Shown in pieces: positions 46,212 to 58,482 of a DNA stretch of 64,000 bases (the first letter of the stretch is position 1; each line of letters opens with the position of its first letter). A model generated the notes under the pieces. That model saw only the letters and a list, made by a program, of their open reading frames with translations. It had not been told where the DNA came from and did not search any database. Where the stretch lies: contig NC_047066.1 in assembly GCF_902459465.1 (NCBI RefSeq), forward strand, positions 8,683,047 to 8,747,046, read 5' to 3'. This DNA is from Asterias rubens. Its lineage: Eukaryota > Echinodermata > Asteroidea > Forcipulatida > Asteriidae. Position numbers and translations under genes: made by a program.

Positions 46212-48249
46212 GGTATTAGAAAGGTTGTAAAGGTATACTGTTTTTACCTTCCTACTGATTTATATGTTTCGGGGTATAGGTGGTACAGTCGCAGCCTTAT
46301 AGGCATTTTTTATAAACATAAATATACTTGTGTTTTTTGTTGTTACACAGTATTTTGTTTTTGGGAAGGAACTTTTTATAATTGTCTGTTAAAATAACAA
46401 AAGTATTTTTCTTAGAACTTAAATAATTTCAGCCAAATCAATCCGTTCATACATTTCTTTTAAATGAACAATGAAATCAAAAGAGACGAAACCCCTGTTT
46501 CAGAATTATTTTATGTTACATACTTGTGTAAAGTTTTTTTTCTTTTTTTCATAAAACTAGATGAAACTGCATAATGTAAAACTTTGTATTTTTTGGTTTA
46601 CATATTAATTTAGTGCAAGTTTAATGTCAGTCTCAATTATTAATTGTAGTTATCAAAACGGACATTGCAATTTGCAGCTTAGTTAAAAACCTATTAGGTA
46701 TAATTACACACCAAGTGCTTCACAAACTAACGATGGCAACCCTCACGAAATGACATTTGGTATAATGGTTAGGAACATCCCTTTCCAATTAATTGTTAAC
46801 ACTGGCAAACTAAATACCAATTCCTATTTACATGGGTAAAAGTTACCCCTGCCTATGAGTGTCAAAGGTATTATACGATTGGCAGAGCTGACAAAATGGT
46901 CGTAGACGGTGTTCATGTTTTGTGATAAAAATATACGTGAAATAAGTTAAGACTTATGTCGTGTGAGTCAGGAAAAATATTAAGTAAATGCGTTGTCCTT
47001 AAATTGTTTTTAACAACTGAAATCAGCTGCGGTCTTGTAGGTTTTCGGATGCAGTTTTCTCGAATAACGAAACCATTTCAGAAAGAAATTAAAGACAAAT
47101 GGTTATTGTGTGAAATTTATAAATAGTATTAGTCTTTCAGAATAAAACTAAACAACAGTGCTTGCTTTTTTAGAATACCCATAAGCAATTACGCAAGATA
47201 TCCCGGGAGTTAGCAGAAACTTGAACGAACAGTAGATGGAGGAGGGGGGTTAGAATTCTCCAGTAGTTTCGAACCGGTTGTTTTTCTTGGGAACTGCCGC
47301 TGGTGTTTAAAGGGCTGTAAAGAATGTGTAAAACAAACACTTGCTGCAATTCGTACGAATGTCATAAATTTCAAGAAATAATAAACAATGCTAGGGTATC
47401 ACTTAATTTGGATTTGTATTATTTTTCCCCGGTCATTTTCGAAAATAAAGTGGCCATTTTGAGCGGCGCGTTTGTCTATTATGAGCTAATAATTGAAAGC
47501 TCCTCGGCACAGTCATTCAATTTCACCGAATGTGTATACAAAAGCAGTGCTTTTTGCACTATGCTAAGTACAAAAAGATTAGCATTGAATTTAACAGTTC
47601 ACTCACACAACATTAAAGCTCGCAGTCGTTTTTCGCAGAAATGTTTAGTCGCACCTCCTCTAAATCGAACGTTTTCACGTGTTAACAATAGTTCAACGAT
47701 TGTATGTATGTCATCTAACTGAAATTGAAATCAAATTGACGCGGTTACGACTGAATTGAAGGGGTATCGTACTAATGCATGGATGAAAATTGGGTCTTTC
47801 TGCCGAAAATGACCAGTGTAACCTATAAGGCGGTCTTAAAAGTAATTGGAAAATCAGATGAAGATCATTTGAATTATTTAGTTTAATAAAGAACTCATCA
47901 TTAAACCATGGTACCGTACACGACTTTAGGACTTATTATTGTGGGTAGAAAATCGGCCTGGACTACTACTTTCGCTTATAGTGGATCGCTTTTAACTCCA
48001 CAACCACAGAGTGATTTCTTAAAATTAGGTCTCAACGTTTCGACTAGCTTGCTCTAGTCATTGGCAGGAGACTGCCCAGTGTTTTTTTTGCAAAGTCATG
48101 AGTGAATTGTATATGTTTGTTGTCTAGCAGTAGTTTATTGTTGAGTGAACGTTTTAAATTCTAACTTCCTTGTTCACTGAGAATAGAAAGTTGATAGAAA
48201 GTATAGTATTGGAAGATAGCATAGAAAGATAGTATAGAAAGTCCGAAAG
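46212..48249. other. Gene D 3' flank, no gene seen
   Basis: It matches the gene C 3' flank with many small indels. A 132-codon open frame at 47324-47722 does not use an ATG and has no counterpart in unit C, so it is not called. Confidence 0.5.
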
Positions 48250-48634
48250 TTAAAGACACAGGACACTATTGGCAACTGTCAAAGACCAGTCTTCTCACTT
48301 GGTGTATCTCAACATGTGCATAAATTAACAAACTTGTGAAAGTTTGAGCTCAATCGGTCGTCGAAGTTGCGAGATAATAGTGAAAGAAAACACTTCCCTG
48401 TCACATGAAGTTGTGTGCTTTCAGATGTTTGATTTCGAGACCTCAAATTCTAAATCTGAGGTCTCGAAATCAAATTCGTGAAAAATTACTTCTTTCTCGA
48501 AAAGCACGTTAGTTCAGAGGGAGTCGTTTCTCACAATGTTTTAAACTATCATTTTTATCATTACTTATTACCAAGAAAGGTTTTAGGCTAATAATTATTT
48601 TGAGTAATTACCAATAGTGTCCGCTGCCTTTAAT
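48250..48634 (+). repeat. GGACAC-family repeat opening unit E
   Basis: Same family, orientation and position as 32736 and 40043. The shared upstream region continues to about 49100 before E diverges. Confidence 0.78.
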
Positions 48635-49341
48635 GGAGATGGAGGTTGAGTTTGTAAACAGTTCACATCATGAATATCGCATAAATCAATTTTACAAAAA
48701 CCTTGTGTACGCATTGTGCTCAGTGAAGTGTGACGATGTATTGTATTATGCTTTCACTTTAGCGTAGTCACGTCACAAGTTATTGTTGTCCAGGGCACCG
48801 TCATTGCACTTTACTAGTGTTGGACGAGTCATCATTGCCATAATCGTCCCATGGTCACACCAGGAAACTTGCAAAGCTCGTAGAGTATACACGAGTATAT
48901 CGGTTTTCGTTCGTATTTCTTCTACGGACTTCGTGAATTCGCCGACAAGAACACGGAAAGAGACTTTTGTTTTTATGTTCTTACTCACCGCCCAGTTAGG
49001 CTGATTTTAATGAAGTAGTTTAGTGACAGCATGGAGGAAGGAATGGTGACAGGGAAGTCATGATAGTACAGCTGCATCTGGTGCTTTACTGCAAAGTGGC
49101 CGAAACGCTGGATATAAAGTGAAACTTGCAAAGTATTACGTATGCAAAGGGATACCCATGTGTGCGATGTTTATTTCACAACGTTTACCGTATGGTGTGA
49201 AAAGACATTGTGATCACATGAAGCTCGTTGGAAAGAACGGTTACTTACATGTACTAGCTGCAGTTCATCAATGGCAATTGGATATCGACAGCTTGAGCGT
49301 GACAATAACAAAGTAAAGGAAAGCGGAAAACAATTTCTACA

Positions 49342-52300
49342 ATGCTGACAACAATACCTCCAACAATATGCCTGGTTTTAATTGCCATCTTGACTGTTGG
49401 ATTTAACTGGTACTCGGTGTTAGCTCAAACAAATCTCCCACATGAGTTGCAAGGAGGCTATGTGAGGTCACAAATAAGGATGCACTTTTGTCCGGGCATA
49501 GAGGGGTAATTATCTCGTTTATTCCTATCCTTATTTGCGATAAAGACAACAAAACACACTGTATTCTTAATGACTGATGAACAGCCATGGACTGGAGTTT
49601 ATTACTTTAAAGGGAAAAAACCTATAGGCCTACTGCGTATAATTAATCTGTATTAAATTTTGACAAAAAAAGAAAAAAAAAGAAAAAAAAAAGAAAAAGG
49701 TAGACAAAATTATTTCAACTATGGCAAAACGCTTTCTTATTGTGCAGACAATGGTTATAAAGGTGGAAACAGTTTGGAAAATTAAAAATCAATTTTACAT
49801 AACAATTGCCATGGTTTAAAAAACCTCAGATATCCTTCAAGATGTATTCCATGTTATTTTCTAAATCTCTGAATTCTGTGAATAAAGGTGGTTGCAATAA
49901 ATGTTGACTGAACTGGTTATAAAAATTCGAAAAAAGATACTCAGCAGTTTTGGGGGGTCAGAGAAAAAGGGGGGGGGGGTAATCGAAATAATTTTGCCCA
50001 TGATTACCGCGCCAGCAACCAACCAACAAATTTGAATTATTAAAAAAAATTCTCTCCCCATAAAACGTTGAAGATGTTCACCTAAGATTTAGTAATCATG
50101 GCGTGTCTTACTTATCAATTTTAATTGTTTATCAAGTATCGTGTTCTTATTTACAGTGCTGCTTGCATGTCTAGCGGAGACACACGGTTTTGCTGTATCA
50201 AATCTGTCAATTCTGCATTCCAATGTTATATCGACACAGGTTTGTTTACATTTGTAAGGATACAGATACAACAAAATATTGATACGGGTAAGACAAGACA
50301 TTTAACCATTGCTTCGTTCTTCGGATGGGGCGTAAAGCCGTTGATCACATGTGAAGTAATGTAAAAGAACCCAGTGCACTTATCGAAAAGAGAAGGGGTT
50401 CGCCCCGGTGTTCCTGGCTGTGCTGCTGTATGCGCCGTAGCACCTTGTAAACCCTTATAAGGTGCTACATATTATTTGGGTCTCAGAATTCATTAATTCA
50501 ATTACCCATCTTTCTGAAAGTTTGTATATACTCAGCGCCTTGAGTACCTTGTTGGTAGATACGTGCTCTATATAAGACTTCGATATTATTTTAATTATAA
50601 TAAGTAAATTGACAATAACTTTTAGATTTCTTAGTCATTGTCTATCAAACTGAATGTTTTTTCAGTACTTATGATATTTCACGACACAACGACAGTTACA
50701 GTATCGGTATATCTAAGTGATTAAACCATGGAGGAAGTAAAAACATCAACAAATAACATCCAACTTTGCCAAAGTAAAAGAACCATGACTAAACACGATC
50801 AAGTGCAAAGCAGCCGTATACACAAAAAGTGTATTTGTTTTACCTCTTATTGTTCGGTTGTTATTTGAATTGTTTTGAGTGTCGAATGAAAATATTTTCT
50901 CATTCTTTTTACAGCAGACCATCCCATGTGTATGGAAGAGGGTCAGTTTTATGTTTGCGGTTATCGAGATGCCATCGTGTGTCGGAATAAAGATCATAGA
51001 GGTTTTTGCCTTTACTCCAACTCGTCCTTAATGGATATTCAACCTCTTTGCGTGTGTAAAGAAAATGAATTTTGGCCAACAACTCCAAACCAGCAATCGC
51101 AAATCGGAAGGTATATATTTTGGTGTGAGCTAAACAGCACTTTTCCCTTTTCGAAATTCACGTTGGAAAACAGATTTCTTTCAGATGCTTCCCTCCTTTG
51201 TTTACTATACGGTTTTGAACGAGAAAATCAAAATAATGTATATTTGAAATGTGCAAGAGAAGAGCGTAAGGTGTAGACGCCTTCAATGTACAATCGAATA
51301 ACCACATCTCCCATAGAAACTCCAGGGTATGCTTTGACCCCGGATTCCATGTCTCAACGGGCCTGACCCATAAATGGGTCAAACTGACCCGGAAACTGGT
51401 TAAAGGCGGGATTTGGACTCGAAACCTGCGTCCGTTTGATCCCGAATTTATGTCAGATTGACCCAGAAGGGGGACAGGCCCCAAGGGACTCTGTATCAGG
51501 GTGAGTTTTGACTCATGAAATCTCACATTGTACATCAGAACAAAGTGCTGATAGTCGTGCAGGCTGTTGCGTAACTCAAAAATATGTGTTCCTTTCGATA
51601 TATCGTACATTTCCCCCTTTGAACACTCCTGAGGACAAAAACAAAAAACACAAACAGTCATGCTTTGTTTTACTTTTAAAAGTGTTGTGATTGAGTACCG
51701 TTTACAGTGTCAAGTACTGCGTGTGCTATGGTGGCCAAAAGTATTCGAGTACGAGTTGGGTCATTTAGTACAATAGTAGGGGCCTACAAGTGTAAGAAAT
51801 GCTCTGATATCCGAGTACCGAGTCCAGCAGCCGAGTACCGGGTATTAGATCTCCGAGTACGCGTACTTTATACAACAAGTACTGTAGGCACCAACACATG
51901 CATTGTAAATCAAGAGTGAGCTTGTTGTGATGATTACGGATAGCTTTTAACACGAATACATCAAAGACAACGTAAATTTGACATTCCCTATGCATTATTC
52001 CTCCAATCCTCGGGTATCAATGACATCATTTTTACCTTTAAAGCGACATAATTTCAGACTTTAGATCGTATTTTGACCCAAATCATAACATAATCTGCAT
52101 TGTTGCACTTTCATGACAAACCTATAGCTTTTGCATGGTTTTCAAAACTTTATTATTTTCTTTCTAATTAAATAGAAGCTGCATGGACAATGCAACCACA
52201 ACGGGTTTGCCGGGCTCGTCACCAGGGCCGCCAACAGCAACAACCTCGTCAGTGAGTGACCGGACAACAAAAATCTCGCCAATGGGTGACCAAACAACAG

Positions 52301-54809
52301 CAACCCTGCCAATGGGTGACCAGACAACCGCATATAACTCGCCAATAAGTGACCATCAGACAGCACCAACCTCTTCAACACGTGACCAGCCAAGTGGAAC
52401 CACATTTCCCCGAAAGTCAGACAGTGGAGGGACCAATACAATAGCCATTGTTTTAGGAGCCATTTTGGTCATTGTTCTCCTGGTCCTATTGGTGGTGTGT
52501 TTAGTGAGGCGTAGAAGAAACAAGTCAACACCGAAGAAAGTAACAACGTAAGCATTTAAAAAAGAAGATTCGTTTTTGCTTTACCAATATACATCGATGT
52601 GTGTTAGCACTCTATTCCCGAGTTCTGCGAATTAAATCACAGGCATAATTATTCGGGTGAGATTCGAACCATGCCTTTGCAATTCTAGAGCATGCGTGTC
52701 GTTTAAACTAGGTTTTTAATCATGTAAGGGGTATCCTATGATGGCCCAGATTGGACTTCACATCGCACAATAATAGTAAACCTCTCTTTCTTATCACGCT
52801 GAAAATTACTTTCCAACAATACCAACGAAGTAATTAACATTTTGGAAACGAAACAATGCCTATATTTTTAATATGATATCCATTTTTCTCCAGGAATGCC
52901 ACAAATTCTTCTGATGTCAGTTTGGCTGGTAAGTTTTTTTATTTATTTTATTTACAAGAATCGAACCTTTTCTAATTCAATCCACTGGCTTTTCTGCAAT
53001 TTGAGAGCTCAATCATAGTGAAGTGAAGACCAACAAGGTACTATTAGGAAATCCAGGAAACTTTACCAATGGTCGTGCCAGCTTGGTGGATAAGGCTATG
53101 CATATGCTTTATGTCCAAACTAATTTTGGATTATATGAAATTGTTGTTTTTACTTTTCTTAAAGGGAGGGTTATACAGATCTTTGGTTTGTGATAAATGT
53201 ATAAATATATATATTTATTTTGAAATTACTCATCTATAGAAAGTGGAAAAATAACACTTAAATGACCAACTGAACAATAAATAAATATCTGCATGAGTTG
53301 TTTGTAGCAGCTTCGTCAGATGCAAGTAGTTGTTGATATGAAAGCATATGCAGATATTTATTTACAACTAATGAGTCATTAAAGTGCTTCATTTTATTTT
53401 CTTCTTTACAATGACCCGTCTAGCACGGCTACCCACTACTTGCATCTATACAAATCGTTCTAAAGATTTTATGTGTATGTGGTTTTCAGATTACATCTCT
53501 CTTAATACTGTTTATCGAGGCTTTCACCGGTCATAGTTTAAAGCATGGAGGTAGAAATAGGACCACGTTGCCTTTGATCGGTCGAGTTGGTCTTTAGAAA
53601 GCGTTTGTAACCGTTTGTTATAAAATGCATATGAATAGAGAGATATTTTAAAAGCAGAATATAATGATCCAAACAAGTTTCATATGAAATTGCGTGGTTT
53701 CCTTTTACCTCGTCGACTAACACGGTCGGCCACAAAGGAAAACCACGCAGTTTTGAGACGCATTTGTGAGGATCATTGTGTTCTACTTTTAAAATATCTT
53801 TCTAACCATATGCATTTTGAAACAAACGGTTTCAAATGCTTTTTAAAGACCAACTCGACCGATCCAAGGCAACGTGTTCCTTTACTAATAGATTTCCAGA
53901 AATTTTGAAAGTATGGATAACACCTGACAATGTGTTCTTATGTTTTCCCCAGAGAGAGCCCAGATCCCAGATCCACTCGGCGGCACGGAATACAATTACG
54001 CATACGATCACCGGCCTGAGGGAAACCCAGCATTTGACCCGGGGACATCCAAGCCTGTGAATCGCTACGAAGAAAACGAGCCAAGTGGAAGCTCGTCGAC
54101 TACCGCAAGGAACAGTTCAGAAACCCACGAGGTTCCTAAATACTACGAACTTGGGCAGTCAAATGACGGTCGGGCGGGCGAGGAGACCCCTAAATATTAT
54201 GAATTAGGGCAAGCAAGCAATGACGTGACTGGTGGTAAGCTCACCCAAGCCCCTAAATATTATGAATTAGGGCAAGTAAGCAATGCAGTGACTCGTGGTA
54301 AGACCACACAAGTCCCTAAATATGATGGAGTAAGGAGAACACCACACTCAGAGCAAAGAAACGCAGAGAAGACCCCAAAAGGTCATAATTTTGAACTTGC
54401 GCCATTAGGTTACGACCCAGTTGGTGTTAAGACTCCCCAAGCCCATAGATATGATGAAGTCCAGAAAAGACCTCCCAAAGAGCAAAGTAGCTACGAGCAG
54501 ACCCCCCAAGATCATAATTATTTTAAACTGGAGCGTTCACAAGACAACGATAACGAAACAGTTTTGGATGAAGCTGCGAACCCTCCCCCAGTGGGCTTTC
54601 CAAACCAGGGAAACGATCATTCCTATATGCCATTGCAGCTAAACGCGGTATCTGGATACGAGCCTCTTAAATTGCCAGCCTTGGCTGCAAGGAGAAATGA
54701 TTCCTCGTCCCCATACGATCATCTTAACAACAAGACTGGTATCCGATCGCAGAAGGTTGAGCCACCAGAGAGCGAGGATGGCGACCAATATGCAAGTTTG
54801 AATATCTAA
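49342..54809 (+). CDS. Gene E: Cys-rich type I receptor with long multi-tyrosine/ITIM tail (567 aa)
   Basis: Exons are 49342-49505, 50157-50239, 50918-51110, 52176-52547, 52894-52928 and 53953-54809, all GT/AG and in the same phases as D (1704 nt), with stop TAA at 54807. The signal peptide is MLTTIPPTICLVLIAILTVG. The 12-Cys ectodomain keeps D's spacing pattern. The stalk has repeated (P)MGDQTTA-type units, then the TM (AIVLGAILVIVLLVLLVVCL) and RRRRNK. The tail (285 codons) is unlike D's: three PKYYELGQ repeats, then YDGV, YDEV, NYFKL, SYMPL, SGYEPL, SPYDHL and QYASLNI at the C terminus. SGYEPL and SPYDHL fit the ITIM consensus strictly. The design suggests strong SHP/SH2 recruitment or Yxx-phi sorting (inference). 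Confidence 0.87.
50290..50605 (+). mobile_element. SINE-like element in gene E intron 2
   Basis: It carries 'aagaacccagtgcacttatc', a hairpin 'tagcaccttgtaaaccctta / aaggtgcta', and ends 'tatataagacttcgatatta', the tail style of many marine invertebrate SINE/LINE 3' ends. The boundaries are approximate. Confidence 0.45.
51290..51700. other. Gene E intron 3 segment rich in TGACCC/GGGTCA
   Basis: TGACCC or GGGTCA occurs repeatedly, including TGACCCATAAATGGGTCA near 51364. Related segments lie in intron 3 of C (about 36080-36210) and D (about 44155-44250). A 167-codon antisense frame here is spurious. Confidence 0.4.
52587..52695 (-). mobile_element. tRNA-derived SINE fragment in gene E intron 4
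   Basis: It carries reverse-strand 'ggttcgaatctcacccgaat' next to 'acatcgatgtgtgttagcac', the same family as 55714-55880. Confidence 0.6.
53559..53883. mobile_element. Long inverted-repeat element, copy 1 (gene E intron 5)
   Basis: The left end 'accacgttgcctttgatcgg' and right end 'ccgatccaaggcaacgtgtt' are inverted. Arms of about 140 bases fold around 'taacacggtcggccaca'. It ends 70 bases before the exon 6 acceptor. A larger copy is at 56886-57270. Confidence 0.78.
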
Positions 54810-54832
54810 AAATGGGGACTGATTTAAAACCA

Positions 54833-55205
54833 CCTATTACAGTCACTGGACATAATACTAAAAATAATTTGTAGAAGCATACAATCTTACTCGGTAACGA
54901 GTAATGGGGAGCTGTTGATAGTAAAACACATTGTGAGAAATAGCTCCCTCTTAAGTAACGTGGTTTTTGAAAAAGAGGTGATTTCTTTCTCAAATAAAAA
55001 AAGGCCTGATAAACCTTTGCATGCATCTGAAAGTACACACACTTGTACAACGAGTGTTTTTTCTGTTATTGTCCTCTTGCAACCTCGACGACTAATTGCC
55101 ATTGAATCAATACGTTCACAAATTTGTTATGCATATGCTGAGATGCACCACGTGAGAATATATCTACTGGTCTTTCAATTTATACCAAAGGTGTCCAGCG
55201 CCGTT
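54833..55205 (-). repeat. GGACAC-family repeat in gene E 3' UTR
   Basis: A reverse copy runs from 'cagtcactggacataata' to 'aaaggtgtccagcgccgttt', starting about 25 bases after the stop codon. It probably lies within the 3' UTR. Confidence 0.68.
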
Positions 55206-55622
55206 TATAAAAGAGCGGAGATTTTGTAACTGAAACCACCATGAAATTGGGTCCCGGAGCCGACGCTGCAGCCTTGTTGAGGTTTACCATAAATGTAAAC
55301 CGGTATGAACATGCAGCCCCCTAACGTTTAAACACATTCGTCCATGTAGCCTTATGTCACTATTTGTAAATATTAATCACACACTGCTGGCAGCGTAGCT
55401 CTACTTAAGATTTTGTGTATGGTCGCTGATGAAGAAAGTTGATGTTGGGCCAAACATTATCTTATAAGTAATTCATATTTAACGGAACTGTTTTCGTTTC
55501 CTGGACTTAATTTGAGGTTTATAACTAAAGGAAACATACCTGTTTAGATATTGAAATACAAATGTTGAAAATCATCTTGGCAAATTTTTGGGATATGTGA
55601 TATCTGTTACAATGACGTGTGG

Positions 55623-55628
55623 AATAAA
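55623..55628 (+). terminator. Possible poly(A) signal of gene E
   Basis: AATAAA lies about 815 bases after the stop, followed by T-rich DNA. It would place the dispersed repeat at 54833-55205 in the 3' UTR. Confidence 0.35.
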
Positions 55629-55713
55629 GAAGTAATGTTATTTTGTGATTGTATTTTGTAAATTTTATCTTTAAAAACTATTTGTATAACCAAGAGATCT
55701 TAAATATATTAAT

Positions 55714-55880
55714 TGTGGTTTTACCCAAATGCACTGATGTGTGTTAAGCACTGTATACTCAGTACTTTTCCGAGTTCTGTGAAAACAAAATTACAGGCAT
55801 ATATTACTCGGGTGGGATTCGAACCCACGGCCTTTGCAATTCTAGAACAGTTACCAACTGGACTACCGAGGTTGCCCGGG
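55714..55880 (-). mobile_element. tRNA-derived SINE (best-preserved copy)
   Basis: Read on the minus strand it starts GGCAACCTCGGTAGTCCAGT (A box GGTAGTCCAGTTGG), then has B box GGGTTCGAATCCCACCCGAG, then a 'ctcggaaaagtactgagtat' body. This is the reference copy for the fragments at 13246, 21165, 52587 and 57752. Confidence 0.8.
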
Positions 55881-55904
55881 AGGCAGTTCGAATCCTATGT
55901 TTTT

Positions 55905-56035
55905 TTTCACATTAGGCAACTTTGACGACCGATTGAGCTCAAATTTTCACAGGTTTGTTATTTTATATGTTGGGATACACCAAGTGAAAACACTGGTCTT
56001 AGCGTGACAGTCGCCAAAGGAGCTCAGCGCCTTTA
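55905..56035 (-). repeat. GGACAC-family repeat, 5'-end fragment
   Basis: It runs from 'acattaggcaactttgacga' to 'aggagctcagcgccttta', a truncated reverse copy. The next 850 bases to 56885 are AT-rich with no recognisable gene. Confidence 0.55.
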
Positions 56036-56885
56036 AGCAGCTTAATAATCTGTAGAAACTTACTACGTGTATTGTCCGGAGAATTGAACTTCATAAATGA
56101 TAAATAATAAAAAAATAAATCAATAAAAAAATTCATAAATCTCACAAAGTACATCTGCCCGAAAGTTTGCCATAGAAATAGTCAATGATCTTAATATGAA
56201 TGTTATTTTCTCATTTGCAATTTGTTTTTATATTTGTTACTTAATTCACTTTCTTACAACATCCTTAATGATGTACATAATCTTGACCCAAGTAGAATAT
56301 AATTATGCAGTAGAAACAATTCAATTTAAATCCTAAGTGGTTTATTCGGAAAGAACTTTTCAAAAGAATATGCTTATAGCAGTTATATTAAATAATAAAA
56401 AGCAAATATATTTTTCTGTTCAAAATTCTCTGTTGTGATGTCACTCTTGCATTAATAATCACCCAAAATAGCATAGAAAAAAAACCCAATGTAGTTAAAT
56501 TGTTTTCATCGGTCGGTTACGGTTGCACAATGTGTGTAAAGTTTGGGGGTAAAATGGGAAATACCCGATCTGCGATTTGGTTCACAGCGGTGCCGGTTGA
56601 ATGGTGTTTTATTGCCACCTTTTGATGCCCAAACAATGCTTTTCTGTTAAATGGTGGACGAGGAACTTGGTTTTGGCTGTTCCCACGACATGTCATAACA
56701 ATGATACGTCTACATTGATTGAAGCGGAAAGGAATAACAACCCATTGGTTCAAAGATTTGACTCCAATGACGAAATTCAACCAACTGCCTGATTGACCTG
56801 AAGTGAAGGGTTCAGAGAAACTATAGTACTCTTGACAACAAAGTCTACGAAACACAAACGGAAGCTTGCCAATACATACCCAATT

Positions 56886-57270
56886 AAAGGAACACGTTGC
56901 CTTGGATCGGTCGAGTTGGTCTTTGAAAAGCGTTTGTAAACGTTTATTTTATAAAATGCATATGGTTGGAAAGATGTTTTAAAAGTAGAATACAATGATC
57001 CACACAAACATGCCTCGAAATTGCACGGTTTTCCTTATACCTCGTCGACTAACACGGTCGGCCATTTATGGGAGTCAAATTTTTGACTCCCATAAATGGC
57101 CGACCGTGTTAGTTCGCACAGTAAAAGAAAAACCACGCAATTTCGAGGCAAGTTTGTGTGGATCATTGTATTCTACTTTTAAAACATCTTTCCAACAATA
57201 TGCATTTTATAAAAAACGGTTACAAACGCTTTTCAAAGACCAACTCGACCTATCCAAGGCAACGTTTTCC
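56886..57270. mobile_element. Long inverted-repeat element, copy 2
   Basis: The arms run from 'aaggaacacgttgccttgga' to 'tccaaggcaacgttttcc' and are complementary over most of about 190 bases each. The centre is the near-perfect palindrome GGCCATTTATGGGAGTCAAA / TTTGACTCCCATAAATGGCC (57060-57101). No coding capacity is seen. Confidence 0.82.
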
Positions 57271-57751
57271 ATTGTGTACACAAACAGTGTGCATCACTTG
57301 GTATAAGAACAATGTGTACTGTACTTATGAACAGCTGCTCACGCAGGGCCTAGTGATAACAATGAGTTGAGGTTACCATTAAATGGGGGCGAAACAGTCA
57401 AAAACTTAGTATATTATAGAATCTTTTAAATTAATAATAGCATACAAAACATCTGACGTCACTACTCTCGCCTGTTTCAGTTTAGCAAAACCGTTTATTT
57501 CAAACACAAATAAATGCACAAAACAAAGCAGTTCAGTAGTTTGAATACTAAACAAACAATGACAAAATACGTTTTGCAAAGATTCATCCTAATAATATTG
57601 CAGCAACTTCCTCCTGGCTTTTATAAATTAATATAAATTAGTATCGGCAGGGCAATTTATTCCATTTGATTAGAACTGATGCAGGACGACGTTTAAATGG
57701 CAAGTTTTTGGCACACGAGGATCTTCATAGTGGGTTAACAACTGGGATCTT

Positions 57752-57922
57752 AATTTTGGTTTTACCAAAATACACCGATGTTTGTTAGCAACGGATACTC
57801 AGCACTTTCCCAAGCTCTGTGAACAACACACCACAGGCATATTACTCGGGTGGGTATCGAACCAACGACCTCTGCAATTCTGAGCAGTGTTTTGCCAACT
57901 ATAGACCACCGAGATTGCCCGG
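57752..57922 (-). mobile_element. tRNA-derived SINE upstream of gene F
   Basis: Same family as 55714-55880, with a degraded B box (GTTCGATACCCACCCGAG). It directly abuts the inverted-repeat element that starts at 57935. Confidence 0.72.
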
Positions 57923-57934
57923 TATACACCAATT

Positions 57935-58482
57935 CAGGTGCGCAAGTGCTGGGCGCCGCCATGGGCGCCGGGCGCCATTGCTGCGGTGTACTTGTGCCTA
58001 ATTTTGTGCTCAAAAACACGAGAAAACGGTTTCCCTTTTTACTTTTCATGTGAATTCAATGTCTTTCTCGAAAATCTATGAAATTTCCCTGATATGGCTG
58101 CATAGGCGGCGTACTACATTCTTGATAATTGTTTTAAATTATTAAAGCAGAAAGTAAAATTCTGACAAAATACCTTGCCGATGTAACGCATTTTAGGGAC
58201 TATTATGCAGTTTCCGTGTCTTTGACCCCTAACTCACCTAAGACAAGCACCTTTTTTTCAAGATGATTCGGTTTCTATTTTGTTGCAAATATTTGAGGTC
58301 AGTGATCTGCATTGGTATATCATGATGTCCTGGCAAGGAAATTGTGTAAGTCGTTGAGGAAAACATCTAATTTCTATGGAGAGTAAAAGAAGGAACGTGA
58401 TTTTCTCGTGTCTTTGTGCACACAAAATAGGCACAGGTACACCGAAGCAGTGGCGCGCGGTGCCCAACACTTGCGCGCCTGG
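57935..58482. mobile_element. Inverted-repeat element with CAGGxGCGCAAGTG ends, just upstream of gene F
   Basis: The left end (CAGGTGCGCAAGTGCTGGGC...CGGTGTACTTGTGCC) is inverted at the right end (GGCACAGGTACACCG...GCCCAACACTTGCGCGCCTG). Arms span about 80-100 bases with mismatches. It ends 113 bases before the gene F start codon, so it may supply or disturb the promoter. Confidence 0.72.

Noticed and set aside
47324-47722. 132-codon open frame after gene D
   Set aside because: It does not start with ATG and has no counterpart in the matching region after gene C.
51158-51661. 167-codon antisense open frame
   Set aside because: It lies in gene E intron 3 over TGACCC-rich sequence, and no protein family is recognised.
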